A stretch of 64,000 bases of DNA from Rotaria socialis. Its lineage: Eukaryota > Rotifera > Eurotatoria > Philodinida > Philodinidae. This document shows positions 11,810 to 23,400 of the stretch, piece by piece. Positions within the stretch are counted from its first letter, which is position 1. Every line of letters starts with the position of its first letter. The notes beneath the pieces were generated by a model. That model was not told the DNA's origin. It worked only from the letters and a program-made list of their open reading frames with translations, and did not search any database. The stretch lies in contig CAJNYU010001438.1 of assembly GCA_905331475.1 (NCBI GenBank), positions 203,411-267,410 of the forward strand. The letters are read 5' to 3'. A program made the translations under genes and the position numbers.

Positions 11810-12922
11810 TTATCTAGTCATATTTAAAATATGTCTGGCGCGCCGGAGTAATGGTTTATCAACCATCGTTTGACCACGAAATGTAAATGCTCCTTTGCCT
11901 TCTTCTTTTTCATGTTTTTCATACGCTTCAATTAATTCTTTAGCCCATGTTGTGCTTGATTCTGATGGAGAAAATGCTGCTTGAACAATTGGTACTTGTT
12001 GAGGATGAATGACTTGTTTACCAGTAAAACCCCAAGCAGCACCTTGTTCAGATTGTTTTTTTAATCCATCTAAATCTTTAAAATTAATATAAACCATATC
12101 AATTGGTTGAGCATTTTCAAATAAACGACATATTGTTACTAATTTTTGCCTTGCATAAGTTAATTCGACTGCATCAAGTGAATAACGACCGTTAATACCA
12201 ACATCAGCTGAAAAATCATCTGAACCAAAAACTACACCTTGTAATGAAAATAAACTCGAAGCAGTAGTAAGAATTGAACGAAGATCAACTAAACTTCGTG
12301 CACTTTCACAATATAATACTAAATTATATTGACGATTCGACTAAAGAAACAAAGTAGAAAATAATCAAAAGTTGAAACTGCATCCTTAAAACTATTACTG
12401 ATGTTCTATCATGAATTGAAATCAATCTATTTTATTTTATATAATGAAACTCATTTTAAGATGAACTGTACACGCACAGAATTTCTGATCATTTTTGTTT
12501 AGAATAAATTTAACAGTATGAACACTTACACCAAGACGATCCGCAAGCCATTTCATTTCATCTACTGTATCAACTTTGGGCACGAATAGACAATCAATTG
12601 ACGTTGATAAATCTTTTAAAAGTTTAACATCATCGTTAATATGATTAGATGAAACAGCGTTGATGCGAACACAAATTTCACGATTAATTTTTGATGCTGA
12701 TTCATTTAAATAACGAAATATATTTTCACGTGCTAGTTTTTTGGCAGTTTCAGCAACCCCATCTTCTAGATCAAGTACAACACAATCTGTATTTGTAAAT
12801 GTTGTAAGTTTTGTTAACTTTTTCCAATCACTCGATGGTACAGTCAAAACAGCACGACGAGGTAAACTTCGACCAAAATAAGCACCTACTTGACGTAGAG
12901 TAGCCGCAGCAGCCATCTTCAC
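11810..12922 (-). CDS. CLYBL: CLYBL-like citramalyl-CoA lyase (HpcH/HpaI-type), mitochondrial
   Basis: Exons 12922-12530 and 12340-11810, with a 189-bp intron (GTAAGT donor, TCTTTAG acceptor, phase 0); 307 residues against about 340 in vertebrate CLYBL. The N-terminus is basic and alanine-rich with Arg residues, as expected for a mitochondrial presequence. The family core is clear: RRAVLTVPSSD near the start, the acidic VLDLEDGV that supplies part of the Mg2+/CoA site, CVRINA, LFVPKV, LYCESARSL and the second metal-site segment FGSDDFSADVG, then GFTGKQVIHPQQV. Family members cleave citramalyl-CoA to acetyl-CoA and pyruvate in the itaconate/C5-dicarboxylate route that protects vitamin B12 metabolism; the precise substrate here is inferred. 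Exon 2 has no internal ATG near its start, so its first 80 or so residues are visible only once the splice is made. Confidence 0.9.
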
Positions 12923-13899
12923 TTTCCAAACCCTCGAACATTTACAGACTTACTAAGCAATGGTCACAAATAAATAACTAATCGTATGCGAAATTTCAGA
13001 GCTTCGATGTATACAGATCTATTGATAGAAATATCATTATTATTATCATTATATTTTAACTAATTAAGTAGTTTTACGTAAAATAGATTTAAATTTGTCG
13101 CAAACATCCTGTGTATGAGTGACCTCTATCGTCTCATTTTATATGCAAGCAATATGTTATATACTAATCTTTTGAACAAAATAAAATCAGCTGAGGAAAA
13201 TGAAACCATACTATTCAACTAAGGTCCTTCTCATAGTCATAAAAAATTCAATAAATCTTTTCTCACAATTTAGTCCATAGTTTCATGTGCTTAACTGTAC
13301 CACTCAGATTCATTTCAATATAATCATCAATATATGATTGCTATGTTTAGCAAACAATGTTTGAAATAATTAATGATGATTTAATAATTGATCTATCGCG
13401 GTATCGACTAATTTAGTTACATCAATTCAGTTTGACCAAAGAGTCTCGCTTTATTGAAAAATTGTGGTTTGCAATTTCTAGTGACTTTTTTTTATTGATT
13501 CATATTCTTCAACAATTTTCGATCGAACTTTTAAGGAAGCCACAGCTCTCGTACCTACGCAATTTTCTACCACTCTACCATAAACACTTTTCATTTGAAG
13601 AGGCTGAATTTGTTTTTCGATATTAATTCAAGTGATTTCATTGTGACTGAAAATATATTCTATTAAATGATGAATTTGCAATTGAAAGTTTCTAGCTACG
13701 TAATTATAGACTCTTGTTTTGCGACAATAATTTTTTCTAAATGAATCCCAAATAAATCCTTTATAAAAAAAAGCGGGGATAAACAATGAAAAAGTGCAAA
13801 GAGACCTATTGATTCTGCCAAACTTGTTGTTTTGTTTATTTTCATTGTTAAATATCAAAACCACAAATAGACGGAAAAAAAATTCTTCTAAAATAAGAT
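12923..13899. other. Intergenic between the lyase and SMYD-like genes
   Basis: AT-rich. Frames at 13432-13626 and 13628-13942 are isolated, and the second overlaps the SMYD-like C-terminus in another phase. Nothing else was recognised. Confidence 0.5.
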
Positions 13900-15651
13900 C
13901 TAATCTTCGATAAAAATTGAATGATAGAAAAAATTTAAACATTGCTTATATGCTTCTTGAGCATTATTATAAACTTTGCCTTTAATTGTCTTATCTCCTG
14001 GCATCTGTTCGTCGCATTGAGCAATGAAGTCTTCGAATGTATGTAACTCATCTTCTGAAGGTATTTCTCCTTGTATTAACCGTTGGAATGCTTCATCGAA
14101 TGGTTTTGATATTATATTTTTTTCACCAGTTCCCTCGGATAATCGATCATAATTTGGCCATTGTTCAATACATGGTTGGCATTGACATTGAAAATGATAT
14201 TGTTCATCAAGTTTCTTTTGCCGTTCTTCTTTAGCCATTGTTGCTGATAAACAACCATAATTATCTACTAATTCAATATTATTCGATGATATCGAACTAA
14301 GAAGACGAACTAGTACAGTATCACCAATAAAATTCCGTATTACATTTGGATTACACGAATGGTTAAATAAACTCAATGTTGCATATATACCTGCACCTAT
14401 TTCATTGCACGATGATGATAGTGGCGATGAACGATGGTAGATAAATTCTGATATCTCATGTGCATTACATGGTAATGATTGTAGATGAGATAAGAGTAAT
14501 GAACAAATATATATTTGATAGTCTAAATTTTCATATGCTTGATGACTAAATGACGTATTACCGATAAGTGAAATACCAATACTACATGCTTGAATAGATC
14601 GTTGTAATAAATCATCCACTGAACGTTTATGTGAATTTGTTTCTAATTTTAATATGTTTTCATAATTGTCCCATTGATAAGTTTTGTCCGTTTCATTTTC
14701 TATTTTATTTCCTTTGAGATAATTTTCAAATTGTACTTTATTTTTAAATAATTCTCGCCATCCAGTTTTAGTTATTAAACGTAATGCTAATAATTGCATT
14801 TTATCAAGACGATCGATTGTAAGCCGACATTCAAATGCATGCCAAAGTATAGAACTTTGAAGACAATCGAATGAACAATAAACGGCACGTGTACATTGAG
14901 AACAGGCAAATACGATAAGTTGAATTCGACGTAAACACATATGACAATGAGTTAACCATGCCGACGGTAATAAAACAGAAGCATATGGCTTTTCAATTAA
15001 GATAATTGTGCCAGGTTTTAATATTGATGAATTATTCGCTGAGACAACATGTCGGCCACGATCTGGTGAACTATGAATATCAGCATGCGATGTTAAACTT
15101 GGATAATTAGTATTGAATGTTTGATTTAATTTCAATTGTTCAAGTTCATGTTCTAATTGAGTATTGTCATCGTCGATTATTTGTTCATCTTCAGCTTTAC
15201 TTCTAAGACATTGTTGTAAACGTTGTTCAAGACGTTGTCGACGTACATCATCTTCTTCATTCGATGATAGAAGATCAAGAGCACGATGTATATCTTGTGA
15301 TGCTAAATGATAATATTTAAGATTAAATAATGTTGCCGATCGATTTCCTAGAGCAAGTGAAAGTTCGCGTGAATAAGATGGAGCATAACGTATGGCTTGG
15401 TTGTACAATGATAATGCAATTTGATTATTATTTGATGCATAAGCTTCGTTACCTTTTTCACGAAATTCGGTCGATGTTTTAACGCATTTTAAACATGTTG
15501 TTTGTTCATCTAGTAATGCCGAGGATTTTTTAAGAAGTGAAACAAATTCAGAACATGATAGAAGACATGTTATACGAGAAAAATCGTTTGTACATGCAGC
15601 AAAAGCTTCTCGATCAATAATATTCGATGCAAGATTAGCCAACGACAACAT
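13900..15651 (-). CDS. SMYD4-like SET/MYND lysine methyltransferase with N-terminal TPRs, intronless
   Basis: A single open frame of 583 residues without introns. Residues 62-150 are tetratricopeptide-like (REKGNEAY, then ALGNRSATLFNL), as in SMYD4 and unlike SMYD1-3. Residues about 195-225 form the start of the split SET domain (GRHVVSANN, then GTIILIEKPYASVL). A MYND zinc finger follows at 236-275 with paired CxxC motifs and a closing HAFEC. The SET core has NHSCNPN at 430-436 and DNYG at 463-466, and the post-SET cysteines are C489, C491 and C494. All motifs needed for S-adenosylmethionine binding look present, so it should be an active protein-lysine methyltransferase; the substrate is unknown. 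It is shorter than vertebrate SMYD4 (about 800 residues), mostly at the C-terminus. The lack of introns in a genome where its neighbours have them could reflect retroposition or intron loss. Confidence 0.88.
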   Translation of the reverse strand: MLSLANLASNIIDREAFAACTNDFSRITCLLSCSEFVSLLKKSSALLDEQTTCLKCVKTSTEFREKGNEAYASNNNQIALSLYNQAIRYAPSYSRELSLALGNRSATLFNLKYYHLASQDIHRALDLLSSNEEDDVRRQRLEQRLQQCLRSKAEDEQIIDDDNTQLEHELEQLKLNQTFNTNYPSLTSHADIHSSPDRGRHVVSANNSSILKPGTIILIEKPYASVLLPSAWLTHCHMCLRRIQLIVFACSQCTRAVYCSFDCLQSSILWHAFECRLTIDRLDKMQLLALRLITKTGWRELFKNKVQFENYLKGNKIENETDKTYQWDNYENILKLETNSHKRSVDDLLQRSIQACSIGISLIGNTSFSHQAYENLDYQIYICSLLLSHLQSLPCNAHEISEFIYHRSSPLSSSCNEIGAGIYATLSLFNHSCNPNVIRNFIGDTVLVRLLSSISSNNIELVDNYGCLSATMAKEERQKKLDEQYHFQCQCQPCIEQWPNYDRLSEGTGEKNIISKPFDEAFQRLIQGEIPSEDELHTFEDFIAQCDEQMPGDKTIKGKVYNNAQEAYKQCLNFFYHSIFIED

Positions 15652-16257
15652 ATTTCTTCTTTACTTTACTACTGCAGAGAATAATCAAAGAGGTCAGACA
15701 ATGTTGCACAACGATATTTGTCGTTCTTTTTCTTCTTCTTTTTTTTTCTCCTTTTTCTCGTTCTTACGTATGGCTTAGCTATTGTATATTACGCGGCATT
15801 TACTGCGATCTACAGCTAAACACGTATTCTGAATGTAACAGCATTTCTATAGATTAAATACTCTAGTCTTGTTAGATTCTGCATTTCTTTTTGTAATACA
15901 CATCATTTCTTTGATAAAATGGCGACAGTCGAATGTGATACGAACTTCATAGAAGTGTGAAAATAAAAACTAACGGAGTTTCATCATTATATGACAGCTA
16001 TATTGAATTATACAGGAAAAATTGAAAATGTGAAAGCCTTTCAATACTGTGAGTGTTGAATTCTTATAATTGAATTCTTTTTTTAAAAAATTGATATCAA
16101 CACTAATATTGTTTTCATCAATGATTTGTAAAGCAAAAGTCAAAACTAGCATGTTTTTTATTATCTCATCATTTTTGCCGAAAAACAGTTTCATTTCAAC
16201 AAGTTCGTCTGTCATACATACCCACGTGTATCTTTCAATCTTCATACATTGATAAAA
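15652..16257. other. Intergenic between the SMYD-like gene and the CWC22 pseudogene
   Basis: Probable promoter region of the SMYD-like gene with a pyrimidine run at 15720-15765. The overlapping frames at 15970-16305 (-) and 16070-16252 (+) have no support. Confidence 0.45.
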
Positions 16258-17718
16258 ATGTTGAAATCTGAAGTAGTTAATGTTCCATCCGGTCCTGGAG
16301 TTCAAGCGATACCTGCTTCACCATCATATACTGGTGGTCTGTATGTGTCTTCAGCAAAGCTTTGTCTTCTACACGTAAGATAATTTTGAAATCTTTTTCA
16401 TAATCATTAGTGTTCATTGCTCGATAAATCAAGTCATGAATAGCAACGTCTAATTTGGGAAACTTTAAAAAAGACGATTAATAACTGTCAATAAAATAAA
16501 TGAATCTAATTTAGTTTCCATTATTCATGAACTATTCAAAGTTAACATTGTATGTGGTCGTAGATTATTTGCTCGTGGCGTCGTTCAAGTTCAAATGGTA
16601 CCGCCATTTTATACATCGATCTACGTTGCATTGGTTTCAGTGATTAATACAAAATTTTCACAAATCGGTAAACTGATCGTCAAACGTCTTTCTGACATTT
16701 TCGTTTCGTCGAACATATTAGCGAAATGATAAAAAGGCATTGTTTAGCAGGAACGAAACTCATTGCATATCTAATCGACCACAATGCAGTATGCATCTTT
16801 CTAAATGATCAAATTATTGTACCGTTTATTTTCTCTATTTAGCTACAATGAAATAGTTTCATTATAGATTTCAATTTTTTTTCTTTACCAAAACAAAATA
16901 TAATTATCGACCAAACGAAATCGAGTTTAGTGGCTCTTCGACGTACGCTATACTTAACGATTCAATCGAGTATTGATGCTGAAGAGTATGCACATAAATT
17001 ACTAAAAATGAATTGCTGCCCTGGTCAAGAAGTAAGATTTCTTTTCTTTTGAAACTATTCAATTAAATCTATTTCGTAGATGGAATTATGTCAAATAATC
17101 CTCGATAGTTATGCACAACAACGAACATATGACTGACTTTTGTTTATTGAAGAAAGAATACGTTGAATGCTTCGAAAAAGTTTTTCAAGATCAATATGAC
17201 ATTGTTTATCGTCTTGAAAATGTTAAATTTTTCGCTCATTTACTCGTCACTGATGCTATTTCATGGGATGTATATATTTCCTTCTATTGTTTTCTAAATA
17301 ATACGTTTCTATTTTGTTTTTCTAGATTCTTTGTTGTCTTGTATTAACTAACGAAGACACCACGTCGTCGTCTCGTGTTTACATGAAGAATTTATTTTTA
17401 GAATCAGCTGAATCCATTGGTATAACTCAACGTAATAACCGTTTAACGGATAGGTATGTTATTTAAAAATGATAATATGTAATAGCCTTTTTCTTTATTT
17501 TCTAGAACATTAGTGGAGTACTTTGATGGTTTATTTCCTCGCAACGATCCAAAAAAGACTCGATTTTCAAGAAACTCCTTCACATCGATTGGTCGTGGTG
17601 GTTTAACGTAAGTGTTTTTTTTTATTTTTGTTAAATATTGATTTAATATAATCGTTTATTTTACTTTCACTTTAGAGATGATCTTCGAGAATTCATCACA
17701 ACAGATTCTTGCTAGAAT
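16258..17718 (+). pseudogene. Degenerate duplicate of CWC22 that retains introns
   Basis: Exon by exon this matches the intact CWC22 gene at 41177-46215, and it keeps intron positions and even intron sequence (for example the GTAAGAT donor and following bases after exon 1), so it arose by DNA duplication and not retroposition. Exon 1 still opens with ATG and the same first residues but lacks the Ser/Arg/Asp-rich stretch. Exon 2 has in-frame stops near 16410-16485 and indels. Most of exon 3, all of exon 4 and the start of intron 4 are missing in one deletion near 16850-16890. Exon 6 has lost about 26 bp near 17134. Exons 7 and 8 remain recognisable, and exon 9 ends at an early stop near 17715. 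The C-terminal RS exon is absent. A fragment at 17111-17347 stays open by chance. Confidence 0.93.
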
Positions 17719-17963
17719 TTATCGAACTAGCGGCCATATATCCATGCCATCGTGTCTATTCATGCATGGCATCTGCGTTATTTTTTGTTTTCCATGAACT
17801 TGTGATAATTTTTTTTGTGAAAGCTGTTCTTTTTCAAATAAAAAAGTTAAAATTAAATTTTATATTTTAATTTCACTATGTTACTGTAATATACTAATAC
17901 ATACAAGGAGCTATTTGTTTTTATTAATAATCTTAATAGAACATTTAATAAACTTGATGATCA

Positions 17964-19181
17964 TCAACTAACAATATGGATTTGTGACCTATTATTAGTA
18001 TTATTGTTAGCACGGGCATCAGCAACTGTTTGGTAATGATATTGTGAGAGTAATTGAATGGTTTCTTTGCTAAATAAATGCGAAAATATTTTTCGGAAAA
18101 CAAGCCATGTTTCATTCTTGAAAATAATATGGTCAGATGTATTAGGTAAATGAATATCATCATAGAGAAGTATTGAATCGAATTCAAACGAAAGAAAGTT
18201 TTCTGACGGATTTAAACGATAACCTAATTTACGTTTATCAACATATGTATTGTGCGAATGTTGAGCTTGAAGTATTAATAAACTAGAAAAGGAAAAGAAT
18301 ATTCTTTTCTGAGCTTTTTCAGCAATGATGTTTCTTTTTTTCTACCTGAGTAATTTCTGATCAGTATCCCATTGTATCGTTCTTTTCAGGACATTTTTAG
18401 GTAAAGTTACATTCATTTTTTTTCTCAAACAGCATTCCATCATATCGACTGTTATATTTGCCGATAGACGACAGTTCTCCAATGGAGAGAAAATCATTTG
18501 CCATAAAGATTGTCTCATTCCAACATAAGACATTGGATAATAATGAATATGATAGTATTTTTCATACGAGAAATCCTCGTCTGGACAACAATATGCATTG
18601 ACAGCAAGAATATAGTTCGTGTGATTTGTATGGATTTCAAAGCGATGCCGACTAATTGGTAATAAATCTGCATCGGCTACTAAAATAAATAAATCCTTTG
18701 TCGTATTATAGCCATATGAAATAAAACCGCCGAATAAGCGAATGATTTGACTTGTTGATATCGAACGTGATCGATCAACGTTAACAAAAAAATAATTCAT
18801 TTTTAAGTCGTTTTTTAATAGATTAATTAGTAACATTTTTTTAAATATACTTTCAGAACCAACAAGAAAGATAAATGGTTCAAAACCAATACGACGCCAT
18901 GCTAATGCTACATATGGCAAATAATAGCAATATAGAGCTGTGTACGAATCCGATGAACACGACAATAATACAATATTTTTATATAAAGATGAAAAATTAC
19001 TTGGATATGAATGATGTATTAATGGTGGTAGTATAATTAGATTTGACTTTTCGTTTTGATATAAAATAAATTTAGAACTAACAAAAATAAGTAGTAAAAA
19101 TATGACTATTGAATAAGTACATGTGCTATCTAAAAATAGATTCCAAAGAATGCTTTTTTTTATTAGAAAGATTACTTTCAA
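17964..19181 (-). CDS. Type II membrane protein with DxD motif, putative glycosyltransferase
   Basis: Exons 19181-18346 and 18282-17964, with a 63-bp intron (donor GTAGAA, acceptor TTTCTAG), in phase; 384 residues. A hydrophobic signal-anchor lies at about residues 20-42 after a short basic tail, the usual topology of Golgi glycosyltransferases. The lumenal part has a Rossmann-like run (NIVLLSCSSD), conserved-looking VALAWRRIGFEPFIFLVG, then LFILVADADLLPI, where D170 and D172 form a DxD of the kind that binds the metal and sugar nucleotide in GT-A enzymes. Later come paired cysteines (YCCPDED and MECCLRK). I do not recognise a named family; the glycosyltransferase reading rests on topology and the DxD and is inference. 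The second exon is visible only after splicing, because it contains no early methionine. Confidence 0.75.
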
Positions 19182-22100
19182 TATTTAATCTACATACGCA
19201 TCGGAGACCAATAATTTATCAATCAAGATGAATCATAATAGGTCAAACTGGTGGTTTTCCTTATGAATAGATCTATGAACATAGTAAATTCGAGAACAAA
19301 AAGAGACTTACATAAACCAGAGGAAAGAAACAAACCTATTGAGGATGGTGCCCGCGCCGAAGTGTTGATTTGTCGTTGTATAGAAACCGTTAGCGGCTGA
19401 AATGTCATGATCACGCTCATTGAAATCGACGATAATACAGGAAATTAAAAGAATCTATGACAGAAAAGAACAAAAAGCACGATGAGCTAAAAACAGTTTC
19501 ATGTGAAAATTTAGAAAAACAAACTATCAATAAATAATTCATCACCAATTTGTTTTCAGCAAGAAACCAATCGTATGACTATCATGAATCTTCTGGTTAA
19601 AATAATTCATTAAAAATTAAAATCAGTGCTATTCAGAAATAAAAACGATGAAATCTGTTTTTTTCCCCTGATAAATAGAAATTCGATAAAAACTGCATGA
19701 AATGACTTTCATAATCGATTAAAGGAAAAAGAAATAAAGAGTTTGTTGAACCATCTTTTAGTTTTTTCTTTATCACCAATGATGCCCACACAAAGTTTCA
19801 ATCAACAAAAATATTTTCAGGCAATTCTTTGAGTATTCTCATTCCAATTATGCACTGTTTTTTCTTCTGCATGTTGCGTTCAAATAATCTGTGCATGCGT
19901 AAATAATTCGTGAGATATATTTTGCTTAAAAAAGAATTAAAGCTCTAAAGGGATTTCTTGGTAAGTCAATTGTATGAATGTGTAGAACACGATATTGCCA
20001 AAGTGCATAAAGAATTTTCTATATTATAAACAACATGGATTATTGATGTGTTTAAGAGAAACAAAATAGAATGATCGTTAACACACAACCACTTATATTG
20101 GATAATAAAAACATTTCATGAATACATATGTGTTAGAGACAAGACTGTCCCGAACCATTCAGTTTTGAGAATGGGTAAAAAAAATGCTGTGTTAAAATAG
20201 AATTCTTACAATGCTGATTTATGTTCATTTCTATTTAATTGTTATAGCGGCTGCGTGTGCAAAATGACTATGATCGTGCCCTCTTGATTGCGGACGAAGA
20301 TTTTGCACGCAATATAGAATCACTCAATTCTATAGATTTTAACCTTATATTTGGTTTCAACTTAAAGTTCATTCAGAAGAAGATGTTCGACATTGTCTTT
20401 ATCATCAAGCAGATTAGGTTGTACCAATAAAAATCTCTCTCGATCTCTTTTAGTTTTTTCTGACGTGTCAATCAACATGTGAATGATGGCTGATTAGAAA
20501 AGAAGAAAAACATGCAATAAGATCAAATTGAAAAAGAAAAAAGTATATCGGTAACGAAGAATAAAAATTAAAAGAGATAAAACGAGCGCACATGTTTTAA
20601 TAAAGAAAGACTTCAAAGTCTCTACATTAACTTGAAGCTTCTTTTCATTGAATTTAATTTTAGAATCGATCGTTTTCTATATCTAGGTTACTCGAATCTA
20701 ATCGGGCATTCACCTGCATATATCGATTCAAATTCATGTCCATATAAAATAACGTCTTATTCGGAACACGAATCAGATAGGAACTAATTTGAATAATGAA
20801 AAACGGAAAAGATATCAAGTTTGATATTATCAATAATTTGTTTCTCTAGCTGTAACTGAAAAAAATTATTGAAATGAGACAATTCAGTCTTGCTATAACT
20901 TACGCAAGCTCTCGCTAAAAACTATACATAGAACTGTATTTGATTCAGCTTTGAAATCATAAATGTAGTTAATAAAATTAATTCATGGGACGATTCTGAT
21001 ATAAATTCTTATTTTTTTTATGGAAGATGTAATATGTGATCATTCTTCTTATAATTCCTTTAAAAATTTTATTGGATCCATCATTGAAATATTTATTATC
21101 CTTTACTACATCGATTATTAAAGGTAAAAACGTTCGACCTCATTGATCGTTCTTCTTACTTAATATACTAACGCTTTCCCTATACTAAACATAAGAGCTT
21201 TTCACTTCACGGTTAGAAATAATTTATTGTTTAGGAGGTAGTCTCAAGGAATTTATTCCGTGAAAAGAATTTTTCAATCAGAACATTGAATCAAAATTTA
21301 AAAGAACCGCTCTGTTCTCGATAGAACCTCTCAATTTTCATCGTATATGTCGACCTGACGCACTTGATCAAAGGTTCGTTCTCCGATAGAAGAGAATATG
21401 TCTGACAAACTCATTAAAAGCGTATCTAAAGTTCAAGGATTTTGTTTCTTTTTAAAATCACTTATTTCAATGTCTTTAAAATATATATAGAGCAATTATT
21501 GAAAAATGTTCTTTGAATAGAAACAACATGAGTATTTATCTTTCTTACATTTGAATCAAACATACAACAGCTTATTATGAAGTAAACCAAAATTATATGT
21601 AGACTTTTTTTCGCTGTAGCTGTTGTAGTACTTATCACGTAAGAATACAAAGATAAGCGTAGATGTTTTGAATTTGAAATGATACCTAATCGAACAACGA
21701 GTAGAATACAATCAAAATGAGATGTCACGTGTTTGTTACTTGATAATCAATATTTGCTAATATGAGTCGTCGTTGTACGACTGATATGAAAGGAAACATT
21801 TCATCGTTGTCTCAGGCTACTCTCTATCAACATTATTTTTATTTCTAGTGAAAAGAAAAATTTAGGCAGAAACTGATTCAGAATCTTAACTTATAATATA
21901 ATATGATGAGAACAACTCAGACCTAGCGAATCACTTTATGAATAGAAGTGTTAATTTGATGAGAGACGAATCTAATGATTAATAGAATATTCTTTATTAG
22001 AAATTTGCAAGTACCTTGAACAGTTTTTAGTAAATATAAAATAAATAATAACAAGTTGTACTATAAAACTTGTGATCTTTTAGAAATTAAAGGTGAAAGC

Positions 22101-22408
22101 TGTTTTTCGGAACCAGAAAAAGGCCAATAGAAGTCGTAGCATTTATGAATATCGCTTTGCATAGAAGTAATTATTCATTCCTTTTCAAGGATTTATAATT
22201 TTTTTCTCAACGTGAAATACTAAAACAGCATTAGTTGACTTTAAATTGATTGTATCGGTCAAACGAAACAAGTTTTTTCTGTTTTTGTACGATCTACTAC
22301 ATGAATCTTGTTCTCTTGAGTCAAACCACCATGGCCCTCTATCGATTAGCTTATTTCTATTAGTTACTCTATCTTGAACCAATCCTGTTTGAACAATTTT
22401 TTTACGAT
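19182..22408. other. 3.2-kb gene-poor region
   Basis: AT-rich, with stop codons throughout. Frames at 19223-19420, 21462-21728 and 22185-22526 lack domains or splice partners. No RNA gene or clear repeat was recognised. It separates the minus-strand block from the plus-strand gene run and probably includes the promoter of OTUD6B. Confidence 0.5.
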
Positions 22409-23337
22409 ATGTCATCCTTTGTTCGATTACCACGCAATTTATCAATGGCTGAAAATAATTCTGAAGATAATATTGAAGATGAAGGAGCTCGTCATCGTCG
22501 TGAACGTCGGGAATTACAAGCAACAATTCAACAACTAAAAAAATCTGTTAATAAAAATGATAAAACAAGAAAGAAAAAGATCGATAGCGATATTAAAGCT
22601 TTAGAAGAAGCATTTGAAAAACGATGGGAAAATTTTGATGAAAATTCAACTCCAGAGAAATCGAGCGTAGCTCCTACTTCTACTCAATCAGATGAAAAGT
22701 CTACTGAAGTTTGTCAAAAAGAAAACTTTCCTATTCAAAAAAGTGCACCGAACTTTTGATTTTATAGACTGAAAAACAAAACGTATCACGTAAAGCACGT
22801 CGTTTGGCAAATAAAGAAAAACGTCAAGCTGAACTTAATGAAAATCAAGAAATTGTAGATTATGATAATCAACCAGAATCCATTCGTCGTCGTAATGAAT
22901 CATCATCAATAAATGAACAATTACTTCAACGTGGTCTTGAACTTCAACCTATTGTATCTGATGGAAATTGTCTATTTGCTTCCATTGTTGATCAAACATC
23001 AGATTTAAATGTACGACAATTACGTGAATTGATTGCTGAATATTTACGTAAACATCGAAGTGACTATGAACCATTTATTGATACGGATTATGATGCGTAT
23101 TGTGAGAAATTAGCAAAAGAAAATGTATGGGGTGGACAAATTGAATTACAAGTATGCGCAAAAATATTACAAAAACCCATTGAAATCATTCAAGGAACTG
23201 GTGGCGAACCGATTAAAATTGATTGTCCATCATCAATATTAGAATCACCTATTGTTATAACCTATCATCGATATTTATATGCTAATGGAGAACATTATAA
23301 CAGTACAATAAAAGTTCACGAGAAGGACGATGAATAA
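22409..23337 (+). CDS. OTUD6B: OTUD6B-like deubiquitinase
   Basis: Exons 22409-22708 and 22768-23337 with a 59-bp intron (donor GTTTGT, acceptor TTTATAG, phase 0); 289 residues, close to the 293 of human OTUD6B. Residues 1-115 form a charged coiled-coil region (RHRRERRELQATIQQLKK, later ARRLANKEKRQAEL), as in the family. The OTU cysteine protease domain follows: D165 and C168 in DGNCLFASI, and H276 in NGEHYNS, complete the catalytic residues. It should remove ubiquitin from protein substrates; family members act on translation and cell-growth factors. The exact donor is the least certain point: GTTTGT at 22709 is preferred because it gives phase 0 and a normal short intron. ATG 22445 is a possible alternative start. 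It is the first gene of a same-strand run; DIPK1 starts 63 bp after its stop. Confidence 0.9.
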
Positions 23338-23377
23338 ATGAAAAAACACAAAAAAATGAAGAAAATATCATGTTTGT

Positions 23378-23400
23378 TATTCTTCTATTTTATCTTTTAG
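23378..23400 (+). promoter_or_regulatory. Splice acceptor abutting the DIPK1 start codon (candidate trans-splice site)
   Basis: A pyrimidine-rich tract ending TTTATCTTTTAG at 23400 is followed directly by the DIPK1 ATG at 23401. The preceding gene stops only 63 bp upstream, so there is no room for a normal promoter and 5' exon. This is the expected arrangement for spliced-leader addition to a downstream gene in an operon; bdelloid rotifers are known to use spliced leaders. A 5' exon of the gene lying further upstream is the alternative. Confidence 0.6.

Noticed and set aside
13628-13942. 104-codon minus-strand frame as a separate small gene
   Set aside because: Overlaps the SMYD-like C-terminus in another phase; composition is AT-driven.
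22185-22526. 113-codon minus-strand frame
   Set aside because: Antisense to the first OTUD6B exon and without content.
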